DNA from: Planktotalea arctica
GTDB lineage: Bacteria; Pseudomonadota; Alphaproteobacteria; Rhodobacterales; Rhodobacteraceae
DNA length: 64,000 nt
Assembly (NCBI RefSeq): GCF_002105285.1
Contig: NZ_MUHR01000004.1
Location: forward strand, 30,048-94,047
Reading direction: 5' to 3'
Position numbers and translations under genes: made by a program. Numbering within the stretch: position 1 is the stretch's first letter; each line of letters starts with the position of its first letter. The notes beneath the pieces were generated by a model, which was given only the letters and a program-made list of their open reading frames with translations, ran no database searches and had not been told where the DNA came from. Of this stretch, positions 44,821-54,113 are shown piece by piece.

Positions 44821-45759
44821 TCAAGCCGCCTGTTTGACCGCCAAACTGGGTGATTGGGCGCTGCGTTGCAACTTCTTTTGCGATAATTCCCACCGGTGCA
44901 GATATTGTTTTAACACGCGATGCATTGCTTCGCTACGGTTTGATGCACCTGCTGCGGTTCGCAACTCATCAAATTGCGGTGCGCTCGGTGGTTTACGCCA
45001 ATGAGGCTGCCACGCCGCGCGGACGGTCTTCACGAAGGCCGACAAACCAGTTTCAGTGATGCCGCCTTTGGCAAGGGTAATGCTTTGCACCTTTAATTCA
45101 TTCGGATCACAGAATACGCGAAGTGACGCCCAAAGAGTCGTGAGGCTTGCCTCAATCACTTTCTTTTCAAGCGGTGAAGGCAGCCTTGAGCTAACAATAT
45201 TCCTAGTTTCTTCTAGCAAGGCACAAGGTACTGGAGCGTTGAAGTCAGGGAAGGGTGCAGCTTTTGCCAAATCAGACCATTTAGTAAAAACAGACACCAA
45301 TTCGGGCGTTTCAGAAATCGTTTCCAATTTTTTAGAAGGTTTTTGTTTTTTATGGATATGGTTTTTAGAGTTTACTCTGCATTCAGTTGGCTGAACGCTG
45401 CATTCATCTTTCTGAATGGGCGCGGGGATGGGCTGTGTCGTAAGATTTGCGCGCCAATCCTTCCAGAAGGTTACGCAGTATTTGAGACGGTAGTTATACC
45501 CATTGGCCATACGCTGCGACAGGGTCTGCACCAATTCGAGTGCGCGCAGTTCTGTGATGTAGCCGGATATCGCAGCTTTAGAACGCCCGATTCGGACGCT
45601 CAGTTGACCAAGCGAGGGCCAACACTCTCCAGTACGATTTGCCATGCGGCAGAGTTCTACTAGTAGACGAAACGCGCCGGGGCTCATCTCAATGTCCATT
45701 ATATCAGAGGGTAGCGCGACATAGCCTCGTGCCGGATCGAATTCATGTAAAGACGCCAT
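44821..45759 (-). CDS. Putative plasmid replication initiator
   Basis: The 312-residue protein has an N-terminal winged HTH (SLGQLSVRIGRSKAAISGYITEL) and a longer C-terminal part. It is the first gene of a rep-parA-parB operon, so by position it is the replication protein. I do not see RepC or RepB features; it could be the DnaA-like type of Rhodobacterales plasmids. The ATG at 45759 has AGGAAA before it; an upstream extension of about 40 codons is possible but less likely. Confidence 0.7.
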   Translation of the reverse strand: MASLHEFDPARGYVALPSDIMDIEMSPGAFRLLVELCRMANRTGECWPSLGQLSVRIGRSKAAISGYITELRALELVQTLSQRMANGYNYRLKYCVTFWKDWRANLTTQPIPAPIQKDECSVQPTECRVNSKNHIHKKQKPSKKLETISETPELVSVFTKWSDLAKAAPFPDFNAPVPCALLEETRNIVSSRLPSPLEKKVIEASLTTLWASLRVFCDPNELKVQSITLAKGGITETGLSAFVKTVRAAWQPHWRKPPSAPQFDELRTAAGASNRSEAMHRVLKQYLHRWELSQKKLQRSAQSPSLAVKQAA

Positions 45760-46367
45760 ATTTTTCCTGTTCCCCGAAGCGTAAAGCTTGCGGTGATTCT
45801 GGCATTCTGCTATCAAGGCCATAGGAAAAGCGTGATAGCGAAAGCTGTTCGTTCCGGGCTTTGAGTGGTTGCCGCCGCTCAAAGCCCTTTCTTTTAGGGC
45901 GGTTTTTATGCGGGCTTTATGTCATCGCCTTGGTCCTTGCTCGTGTGCAGATGCGCCAAGGCCAAACGTCGAACGCTAGTTTGCGCAAGATGAATGGCGT
46001 GGTCGGTCTACGTCTTTGCCCGCCCTTTGATAGGGCGATGCTGGTTTCTTGTACTAACTGCCTCTGAGATCGATTCTGATCCCTTATACGTTGTGTTTGA
46101 ACCATTAATGCCGCGAAAGCCATGTTTAGTGCAAGACATTCTGTGCTTTGGCTTGGGGGTGCTGTGTTTTTCTGAAGTCTGGATGTTTACATCTTTTACT
46201 TAAGCCTTTGAAAAGATAAATAAAATCCAAATTGTCCGTGCACTGCGTCGAGTAAAGCTTGATTGCGTAAAACTCTCATGGACACGGCAAAGCAGGCGAA
46301 TCACCGCCCCCCTTGTGAATTGTGGGTCTGCATGATGCAGTGGCACAGTAACCGCGACGGACTTGAA
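45760..46367. other. Non-coding region upstream of rep, putative origin
   Basis: This 608-bp gap holds two inverted repeats: GCTATCA/TGATAGC (45809-45815 and 45833-45839) and GGGCTTTGAG/CTCAAAGCCC (45856-45865 and 45878-45887), then a T-rich TTTCTTTTA. A very AT-rich stretch lies near 46185-46225. Repeats next to rep plus an AT-rich zone are what an origin looks like, but no iterons are visible. No gene of size is supported here. Confidence 0.45.
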
Positions 46368-47096
46368 ATGACTCAGCAAACTGCTTTTCCGAATCTGTCC
46401 TACATTGGCGTCGATGGCGTTTTGGTGCGCTTTGGCGCAACGGTGACGGAAAAGGTTAATCGCGCTGCGCTGGCGTTTCACGCACACGTAAGTACCGCCG
46501 ATCTGGACGGCGTTTTGGAAAGCGCACCTTCGCTGACCGCGGTTTACTTGCGGCTCGACATTTTTGGGGATGTGGAGCGCACGTCTCAAAGCATCGAGGC
46601 CGAAATGCGCGCACAGGATTGGTTCGTGCCAAAATCAGCGGCGGGGCGCATTTGGACGATCCCCTGTTGTTTTGATGGACCGGACTTGGCCGAGACGGCG
46701 AAGCTGGTCGGGTTGAGCGAGCGCGCAGCGATTGCAGAAATCACACAAACGCAAGTGCGTGTGCTGACACTTGGCTTTGCGCCGGGTCAGCCCTATCTAG
46801 GCAATCTTCCGGAGCGTTGGAATTTTCCACGTCTCGGCGGAATTACCCCGAACGTGCCTGCGTGCGCACTGGTGGCTGCGGTGAGCCAGTTGGTGATTTT
46901 CGCTAATGATACGCCGACGGGCTGGCGCCATATTGGCGATACGCAGTTTCATGATTTCAAGGTGGATCGTCCGGAGCCGTTTGCGTTTCGTGCGGGTGAT
47001 CTGGTGCAATTCGCAGTGGTGGGGCGCATAGAAATAGACGCGCTGGCGGGAGCGAGCGACGGCTTTGGTGGTGCGACATGCGAAGCGCTGACATGA
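46368..47096 (+). CDS. pxpB: 5-oxoprolinase subunit PxpB
   Basis: The 242-residue protein resembles allophanate hydrolase subunit 1/PxpB, with GVDGVLVRFG at the start and FAPGQPYLGNLP as a family segment; the end is FRAGDLVQFAVV. With PxpA and PxpC it forms the ATP-dependent 5-oxoprolinase. The ATG at 46368 gives the family's length; the frame is open further upstream. Overlaps of 4 bases join it to pxpC and pxpC to pxpA. Confidence 0.85.
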   Translation: MTQQTAFPNLSYIGVDGVLVRFGATVTEKVNRAALAFHAHVSTADLDGVLESAPSLTAVYLRLDIFGDVERTSQSIEAEMRAQDWFVPKSAAGRIWTIPCCFDGPDLAETAKLVGLSERAAIAEITQTQVRVLTLGFAPGQPYLGNLPERWNFPRLGGITPNVPACALVAAVSQLVIFANDTPTGWRHIGDTQFHDFKVDRPEPFAFRAGDLVQFAVVGRIEIDALAGASDGFGGATCEALT

Positions 47097-48091
47097 GCGC
47101 GCTGATCGTCCAGCGCGCTGGACCTGCAGTGACGGTGCAGGACGGCGGTTGGAGCGGCACGCTTGCCAGCGGTCTGTCGCGTGGTGGGGCGGCGGACGTG
47201 CGCGCGCTGACAGAAATCTGGGCGCTTTTGGGTGAACAGAGCGCGGTTCTTGAAATGGCGGGCACGGGTGGGCGGTTCACTTGCGATGGCCCGCTGCGCA
47301 TTGCGCTGAGCGGTGCCAAGATGGCGGCGAGCCTTGATGGGGCTGCGCTTTTGTGGGGTGCGGTGCACCGCATGGAGGCGGGGCAGGTACTTGATATCGG
47401 CGCGGCGTTGAACGGGGTTTATGGCTACCTTGGCGTTGGAGGCGGTTTCGACACGCCGCATTTTCTTGGTTCGGCCAGTACGCATCGCGCATCGCGCCTT
47501 GGGCATGTTGTGCAAGCGGGTGATCTGCTGGCGATTGGCAAGGATAGCAAAGCGAAGCGTGTTGGGCTGGCCTTGCGAGAGACTCGCCAACGCGTGGGGC
47601 CAATCAGGATCGTGGCGACGGCGCATACGGACCTCTTTGGTGCAGAGGTTTTAGAGCGGTTCCAAGCGGCGGACTTCACCCGCTCGAACCAAGGTAACCG
47701 TCAAGGTGTTGCGCTGGAGTGCGCCGAGAGTTTCGCGCTGGAGGGCGGTCAGTCGATCCCGTCCGAGACGGTGATCGCGGGGGATATTCAGGTGCCGGGG
47801 CAAGGCGCGCCCTATGCGCTGCTTGCGGATTGCCAGACCACGGGGGGCTACCCGAGGATTGCCGCGATCTTGCCATGCGATCTGCCGCGCGTGGCGCAGG
47901 CCGTGCCGGGGACGAGCCTGCGATTCACCATGATCACGCGCCAAGAGGGGATCGCAGCGGAACTGGCAGAGCACAAGGCGCGCGCGGCTTTGGGCAGAGC
48001 GTGCGCGCCGATTTTGCGCAACCCGAGCCAGATGAATAATTTGCTGTCTTATCAATTGATCAGCGGCGCAATTGCGGGAGATGAGGAATGA
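47093..48091 (+). CDS. pxpC: 5-oxoprolinase subunit PxpC
   Basis: The 332-residue protein is of the allophanate hydrolase subunit 2/PxpC type, starting VQRAGPAVTVQDGGWSG. The ATG lies within the pxpB stop. Together with PxpB it probably binds ATP and phosphorylates the ring substrate. The substrate is 5-oxoproline in known systems; the ureide-rich surroundings make another cyclic amide possible. Confidence 0.86.
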   Translation: MSALIVQRAGPAVTVQDGGWSGTLASGLSRGGAADVRALTEIWALLGEQSAVLEMAGTGGRFTCDGPLRIALSGAKMAASLDGAALLWGAVHRMEAGQVLDIGAALNGVYGYLGVGGGFDTPHFLGSASTHRASRLGHVVQAGDLLAIGKDSKAKRVGLALRETRQRVGPIRIVATAHTDLFGAEVLERFQAADFTRSNQGNRQGVALECAESFALEGGQSIPSETVIAGDIQVPGQGAPYALLADCQTTGGYPRIAAILPCDLPRVAQAVPGTSLRFTMITRQEGIAAELAEHKARAALGRACAPILRNPSQMNNLLSYQLISGAIAGDEE

Positions 48092-48855
48092 CACGAACCG
48101 TCGATTTGAATGCGGATATGGGCGAGAGCTTTGGACCTTGGATCATGGGGCGTGATGCCGATTTGCTCAAAATTGTAACCTCTGCCAATATTGCTTGCGG
48201 CTTTCATGCGGGCGATCCTGATGTGATGGCCGAGACCATGGCGCTGGCCGTGAAGAACGGTGTGGGCATCGGCGCGCACCCGGGTTTTCCCGATCTGCGC
48301 GGTTTCGGGCGCTATCGCATCCAGATGCCGCTGGATCAACTGGCCAATGCGGTGAGTTATCAGGTGAGCGCGGCGCAGGGCATGGCGCGTGTGGCGGGCG
48401 GCGAGATGCGCCATGTGAAGTTGCACGGCGCTCTTGGAAACATGACCTCGGAAGATCAGGAGATGGCGAAGGTGTGCTACTCAGCGGCGCTGGACATTGA
48501 TCCTGATCTTTATGTGATGGTGCTGGCGGGGACAGCGCAGCAGCGTGCGGCTGAAAGTCTTGGTGCAAATTTTGCAGCGGAGATTTTTGCGGATCGCGCT
48601 TATAACGATGATGCAACACTGGTGGACCGAAGGTTCAAGGGCGCGGTGATCCATGACGCGCATCTGGCAGCCAAGCGGATGGTGGCGATGGTGCAAGAGG
48701 GCGCAATTATCACCGAAAGCGGTAAAAGGATCGACGCGCGTATCGACACGATTTGCATGCACGGTGATACGCCCGAGGCCGTGGAGATTGCCCGAGCGGT
48801 ACGCGCGGCTTTGGAAACGGCGGGGATCTTGGCAAAAGCGTTTCCGCATGGGTAA
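48088..48855 (+). CDS. pxpA: 5-oxoprolinase subunit PxpA (LamB/YcsF family)
   Basis: The 255-residue protein begins VDLNADMGESFGPW, the signature of the LamB/YcsF family, and contains ANIACGFHAGDPDVM, GAHPGFPDLRGFGRY and VKLHGALGN. It opens the ring after activation by PxpBC. The last 8 bases overlap the CoA-transferase start, so all four genes are coupled. Confidence 0.92.
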   Translation: MTRTVDLNADMGESFGPWIMGRDADLLKIVTSANIACGFHAGDPDVMAETMALAVKNGVGIGAHPGFPDLRGFGRYRIQMPLDQLANAVSYQVSAAQGMARVAGGEMRHVKLHGALGNMTSEDQEMAKVCYSAALDIDPDLYVMVLAGTAQQRAAESLGANFAAEIFADRAYNDDATLVDRRFKGAVIHDAHLAAKRMVAMVQEGAIITESGKRIDARIDTICMHGDTPEAVEIARAVRAALETAGILAKAFPHG

Positions 48856-50170
48856 TCCGTTTTGGGATCAACTTTGCGCTGCTGTTTTTAGCGAACCGGC
48901 TGCGCCCTATGGCGTGACAGGAGAGGGGCGTTTGCCCTCGGTCTACAAGACCTCCGATTTTGCAGAAGCGACGATTGGACTGGCTGGGACCGCTTTTGCG
49001 CGTTTGCAGGGCGGCGCAGTGGCGGTGGATCGGCGGTTTGCCTCGCTCTGGTTTGATATGACGCTGCGGCCTATTGGTTGGCAAGTGCCCTCGCTTTGGG
49101 ATGCGGTTGCGGGGAACTATGCGTGCAAGGATGGATGGATTCGTTTGCACACCAGTGCGCCGCATCACCGCGTTGCGGCCTTGTCGGTTCTGCACGTGCC
49201 AGCGGAGCGCGCGGCTGTTGCCGAGGTGATTGCTGGCTGGAACGGTGCGGAATTGGAGTGCGCGGTTGTGGCGGCCAATGGCTGCGCGGCACAGATGCGC
49301 AGCGCTGAGGATTGGGGAGAGCATCCGCAGGGCAGGGCGGTCGCGGCAGAGCCTTTGGTGCATTGGGAGGATCATGGGGAATGTGCGCCTGATGCGCGCG
49401 CTGGTTTGCGGGGCACCAAGGTGCTTGATCTCACGCGGGTTTTGGCAGGGCCGGTTGCAACGCGGTTTCTGGCAGGCTTTGGGGCGCAGGTCTTGCGCAT
49501 CGATCCGCCAAGCTGGAACGAGACGAGCGTGGAGATGGAAGTCACGCTGGGTAAGCGCTGCGCTGGTTTGGATTTGAAGCAGTCGAGGGATTTGGCGCGG
49601 TTGAAAGTGCTGCTGCGCGAGGCGGATGTGTTTGTGCATGGGTATCGTGCGGATGCTTTGGAGCGGCTTGGACTTGGTGACGGCGTGCGCCGTGCACTCA
49701 ACCCGAATTTGATCGACGTGCGGCTGAACGCCTATGGGTGGGGCGGGCCTTGGCGGGAACGGCGCGGGTTTGACAGCCTCGTGCAGATGAGCTGCGGGAT
49801 TGCCGTGCACGGGATGTTGGAGGCGGGGGCGGACAAACCTGTCCCACTGCCTGTGCAGGCGCTGGATCATGGGACGGGCTATCTGATGGCGGCTTGTGTT
49901 TTGGAGGCTCTGGCGCAGCGGCGCGCGGGGCGTGTGCGTTCGGCAAAAGTGTCATTGGCGCGCACGGCGCATTTGTTGATGCAGCATCCTTGCGCGCAGG
50001 TTGAAAGCGGCGCGATTGTGTTGGCGGCTAGTGATTCCAGCGCGCGCATTGAGGCGACGGGCTGGGGCGATGCACATCGTATCAAAGTGCCGTTGAAGGT
50101 TGGCGGGCAGGGGCCTGTTTGGGCGCTTCCTGCAAGGCCGCTTCGCGGTGATCCTGCGCAATTTTCTTGA
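48848..50170 (+). CDS. CaiB/BaiF-type class III CoA-transferase
   Basis: The 440-residue protein has a C-terminal half with the class III features LRGTKVLDLTRVLAGPVATRFL, IDPP, CAGLDLK and DVFVHGYRADALERLGLG. The catalytic aspartate region is around GFDSLVQMSCGIA. The first 190 residues are an extra, unrecognised part. It moves CoA between carboxylic acids. Coupling to PxpA suggests the product of ring opening, or a relative, is turned into a CoA ester. Confidence 0.8.
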   Translation: MGNPFWDQLCAAVFSEPAAPYGVTGEGRLPSVYKTSDFAEATIGLAGTAFARLQGGAVAVDRRFASLWFDMTLRPIGWQVPSLWDAVAGNYACKDGWIRLHTSAPHHRVAALSVLHVPAERAAVAEVIAGWNGAELECAVVAANGCAAQMRSAEDWGEHPQGRAVAAEPLVHWEDHGECAPDARAGLRGTKVLDLTRVLAGPVATRFLAGFGAQVLRIDPPSWNETSVEMEVTLGKRCAGLDLKQSRDLARLKVLLREADVFVHGYRADALERLGLGDGVRRALNPNLIDVRLNAYGWGGPWRERRGFDSLVQMSCGIAVHGMLEAGADKPVPLPVQALDHGTGYLMAACVLEALAQRRAGRVRSAKVSLARTAHLLMQHPCAQVESGAIVLAASDSSARIEATGWGDAHRIKVPLKVGGQGPVWALPARPLRGDPAQFS

Positions 50171-50288
50171 AAGACGGAAAACCGCGAGAGATTGTCAAAT
50201 AATTCAAAAGGTTCTTTTCGGCATTCAGGCGCTTGGCGATCGCGGCGTGAGGCCCCAAGTTTGGTCCAATCAACATCCGGAGCAGAGC

Positions 50289-51113
<825 letters not shown>

Positions 51114-52493
51114 CTAGCCCAAGATTTCGGTGATTGAAGCGAGCGTCGCTGCCACCACTTCATCCGCTTGATCGCGGGTGAGGGAGAAGGGTGGAGCGAA
51201 GCCGAGGATATCGCCCTGGGGCATGGCCCGTGCGATCACGCCGTGTTCCAGCATATTGCCAACGATCTGCGGGGCGATCTTGTCGGAGGCATCGAAGAAG
51301 GTGGGCGTTTCACGTTCTTTGACCAGTTCTACGGCGCAGAGCATGCCCTCGCCGCGAATTTCACCGACGTTGGGATGATCCGTTAAAGCGTCCCGCATGG
51401 CGCGGTTGAGATATGCACCAACGGTTTTCGCGTTGCTCATCAGGTCCAGATCATCGAGCAGTTTGAGATTGGCGACCCCCGCAGCGGCGCCGATGGGATG
51501 GGCGGAATAGGTCCAGCCATGACCGATGGGGCCGAACTCATCCGTGCCGCGTTCCAGCACTTCCCACATACGATCTGAAATAATGGAACCGGAAAGGGGC
51601 GCGTAGGCAGAGGTGAGACCCTTGGCGATGGTGATGATATCAGGGGTCATGCCGTAATGCGTAGAGCCAAACATGGTGCCGAGGCGCCCGAAACCTGTGA
51701 CGACCTCGTCCGCAATGAGCAAGATGTCGTGTTTTTGTAAGACTGCTTGAATAGCCTCCCAATAGCCCACAGGGGGCGGAACGATGCCGCCCGTGCCAAG
51801 AACCGGCTCGCCAATGAAGGCCGCGATGGTGTCTGCGCCCTCGGCCTCGATCATCGCCTCCAGCTTGGCGGCGCAGTGGTTGGAGAAGTCTTGCTCGCTC
51901 ATCGAGCGATCTGTGCGGCGGTAGTAATAGGGTGCTTCTGTGTGCAGCACGCCTGCGAGCGGCAGGTCAAATTTCTTGTGGAAAAGTTCGAGGCCCGTGA
52001 GCGAGCCTGTCATCAGGCCCGAGCCGTGATAACCGCGCCAACGCGAGATGATTTTCTTCTTTTGCGGGCGGCCGAGGATGTTGTTGTAATACCAGACCAG
52101 TTTGATGTTGGTCTCGTTCGCGTCGCTGCCGGATTGACCGTAATAGACATGGTTCATCCCTTCGGGTGCGCGATCAGCAATCATCTTGGAAAGGGTGATC
52201 GAGGCCTCGGTACCGTGGCCAACGTAGGAATGATAATAGGCGAGTTCATGTGCTTGCGCGGCAATAGCGTCGGCGATTTCCGTGCGGCCATAACCGACGT
52301 TGACGCAGTAAAGACCCGCGAATGCGTCAAGTGATCTGCGCCCCTCTCGGTCGGTAATGTGCACACCATTGGCTCCCGTGATGATCCGGTTGCCCATTTC
52401 ACGGCGCGCGAATTGGCCGAGATGTGTCGAGGGATGAAAGAAGTGATCGTGATCCCACTGGGTCAATTGATCGTTGCTAAGGGCCTTGTTCAT
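51114..52493 (-). CDS. Class III aminotransferase
   Basis: The 459-residue PLP enzyme has LLIADEVVTGFGRLGTMFG, the lysine-bearing ITIAKGLTSAYAPLSG, and GHGWTYSAHPIGAAAG. This matches the omega-amino acid:pyruvate aminotransferase group. AGGAGAGA precedes the ATG at 52493. The amino donor cannot be told; beta-alanine, taurine or a related amine are common for this group. It lies between the ureide and BHA genes and may feed amino groups there. Confidence 0.83.
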   Translation of the reverse strand: MNKALSNDQLTQWDHDHFFHPSTHLGQFARREMGNRIITGANGVHITDREGRRSLDAFAGLYCVNVGYGRTEIADAIAAQAHELAYYHSYVGHGTEASITLSKMIADRAPEGMNHVYYGQSGSDANETNIKLVWYYNNILGRPQKKKIISRWRGYHGSGLMTGSLTGLELFHKKFDLPLAGVLHTEAPYYYRRTDRSMSEQDFSNHCAAKLEAMIEAEGADTIAAFIGEPVLGTGGIVPPPVGYWEAIQAVLQKHDILLIADEVVTGFGRLGTMFGSTHYGMTPDIITIAKGLTSAYAPLSGSIISDRMWEVLERGTDEFGPIGHGWTYSAHPIGAAAGVANLKLLDDLDLMSNAKTVGAYLNRAMRDALTDHPNVGEIRGEGMLCAVELVKERETPTFFDASDKIAPQIVGNMLEHGVIARAMPQGDILGFAPPFSLTRDQADEVVAATLASITEILG

Positions 52494-52653
52494 CACATCT
52501 CTCCTGTTTTGTGCAGTGCGTTTCCCGTACCGCAGCACAGCTAGACAGGAAGCGCCACGCGAGGTAAATCCCCCTTGAGGCGAAAATTTTGCGGCGTCAA
52601 AATAGGGTGAACCTTGTGCGCGCGGGAAAACGCCTGCTGGGTGTATCGAATCC

Positions 52654-52682
52654 TTGCAAATTCCAGCACTCGGCCTTATATG
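52654..52682 (+). promoter_or_regulatory. Promoter of cspA
   Basis: TTGCAA (52654-52659) and TATATG (52677-52682) are 17 bases apart, a fair sigma-70 promoter. It leaves a leader of about 110 bases before cspA, as expected for a cold-shock mRNA. The rest of the 52494-52797 gap holds no gene. Confidence 0.5.
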
Positions 52683-52797
52683 GCAGTTGCGACGTTACCA
52701 CTATCGACCCTACTGCTCCTATCGACGGCTCAGTTTCGATCTTGCACTGACTAGCCGACCTGCCGCATTCCGTGGGCAGTATATTAGGAGAATTACG

Positions 52798-53004
52798 ATG
52801 GCTACTGGCACCGTAAAATGGTTTAACACTACAAAAGGCTTCGGCTTTATCGCACCAGACGGCGGCAGCAAAGACGTGTTCGTACACATCTCTGCAGTTG
52901 AGCGTTCCGGCCTGACAGGTCTTGCCGACAACCAGAAAGTAACTTTCGACATCGAGCCCGGCCGTGACGGTCGTGAGGCAGCGATCAACATCGCACTGGC
53001 ATAA
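52798..53004 (+). CDS. cspA: Cold-shock protein
   Basis: The 68-residue single cold-shock domain protein has RNP1 KGFGFIAP and RNP2 VFVHIS. It binds single-stranded nucleic acid. TAGGAGAA precedes the ATG. Strong codon bias and a long leader suggest high expression. It shares a bidirectional terminator with the convergent bhcR gene. Confidence 0.95.
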   Translation: MATGTVKWFNTTKGFGFIAPDGGSKDVFVHISAVERSGLTGLADNQKVTFDIEPGRDGREAAINIALA

Positions 53005-53048
53005 GCCGGTCTTCCTTTCGGGGAGTGTGAAAGTTAAGTAATTAAAAA

Positions 53049-53076
53049 GGCGCTCTGGAGACAGAGCGCCTTTTTT
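53049..53076. terminator. Bidirectional terminator of cspA and bhcR
   Basis: GGCGCTCTG-GAGA-CAGAGCGCC (53049-53070) is a perfect 9-bp stem with T6 after it and A5 before it, so it works on both strands. Confidence 0.95.
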
Positions 53077-53116
53077 GCATTTGGTGCAGCTTGAATTTTC
53101 TTGAAAATTCGCAGGA

Positions 53117-53938
53117 TCATTTCGCTCCAAGAGCGCGAGAGACATCATTTGCTGCGCGCATGACGGCTGTTGAAAGCGTCTCCACCTGCTCCACCGTCAC
53201 GCGCGTGGTTGGGCCAGATACAGAAAGACCGGCAATGACCTCGCCATATGCGTTGCGAATAGGGGCGGCGATGCAACGCATACCTAGATTGCGTTCCTGA
53301 TCATCGAGGGAATAGCCGCGGGACTTGATTGCAGCAAGATCGGCGGTGAGGTCGGGCAAAGTGGATTTGGTGTATTCGGTGAAATGCTCAAGGCCTTTGG
53401 CGGCGAAGCTGTTGATTTGCGGCTCGTCCATATGCGCCAATAGCGCCTTGCCGATGCCGGAGGCGTGCATTGCGGATAGGGTTCCGGGGGCGAAGAAGGC
53501 GCGAATGGGGGCTTGGGTTTCGACCTGCGACACGAACAGCACCGCGCCGTTTTTCTCGATCCCGAGGTTCGCGGTCTCGCCCGTTTGCTCCATCAAAGCG
53601 CGCAGGATCGGGCGCGAAACATCGATGAGGCTGGTGCGGCGCAAGAACACCGATCCGATCTGATAAGCCTCCGGTCCGATGTGCCAAGTTTGAGCCGCCT
53701 CATCCGCCTCGACGATGCCATGTAGCGCGAAAGTGGTGAGCACGCGGTAAAGGGTAGCGGGGGATTCGCTCATGGCTTGTGCGAGTTCAGAGAGGGTCGC
53801 GCCCTCGATCTGCGCGAGTTCGGAGAGGACACAGAGCGCGCGGTCGAGTGATTTGATCGTGTTTTGTTCGGTTTTTTCATTGAATGCGCGGGGGCGGCCA
53901 CGCTGGCGGCGTGGCTCAGATTCGGGGTATTTGGCCAT
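53117..53938 (-). CDS. bhcR: BhcR, IclR-family regulator of the beta-hydroxyaspartate cycle
   Basis: The 273-residue IclR protein has an N-terminal winged HTH (SLDRALCVLSELAQIEGATL, then ELAQAMSESPATLYRVLTTF) and a C-terminal effector domain (GMRCIAAPIRN, AGLSVSGPTTR). It is divergent from bhcA. In Paracoccus, BhcR binds the bhc promoter and responds to glyoxylate; the same is inferred here. The 174-base gap has repeated TTTCA/TGAAA motifs. Confidence 0.92.
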   Translation of the reverse strand: MAKYPESEPRRQRGRPRAFNEKTEQNTIKSLDRALCVLSELAQIEGATLSELAQAMSESPATLYRVLTTFALHGIVEADEAAQTWHIGPEAYQIGSVFLRRTSLIDVSRPILRALMEQTGETANLGIEKNGAVLFVSQVETQAPIRAFFAPGTLSAMHASGIGKALLAHMDEPQINSFAAKGLEHFTEYTKSTLPDLTADLAAIKSRGYSLDDQERNLGMRCIAAPIRNAYGEVIAGLSVSGPTTRVTVEQVETLSTAVMRAANDVSRALGAK

Positions 53939-53972
53939 AGTTTTGGTGCCACCCTTTTACTTTTAAAAATTG

Positions 53973-54039
53973 TTTTCACATTATGAAAAATTCAAGCATC
54001 TGACAATGTTTGATTTTTCGAAATTTCAAAAAAATGAAA
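53973..54039. promoter_or_regulatory. Candidate BhcR operators
   Basis: TTTTCA-N5-TGAAAA (53973-53989) and TTTCA-N6-TGAAA (54024-54039) are two similar inverted repeats in the very AT-rich bhcR/bhcA gap. Such paired sites suit a dimeric IclR regulator controlling both directions. Confidence 0.55.
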
Positions 54040-54113
54040 AATAATTTCAAAAAAATTTCACATAGCAGATAGTTAGTCTAGCCTGAGCTAATAATCCGTT
54101 AGGAGACGATGTC

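Noticed and set aside
48710..49870. 386-codon minus-strand frame opposite the CoA-transferase
   Set aside because: The composition (His, Arg, Pro, Gln rich) is that of a shadow, and the forward gene is in an overlapping operon.
52597..53148. 183-codon minus-strand frame across cspA
   Set aside because: cspA has perfect RNP motifs and a leader and terminator; the opposite frame runs through its terminator.
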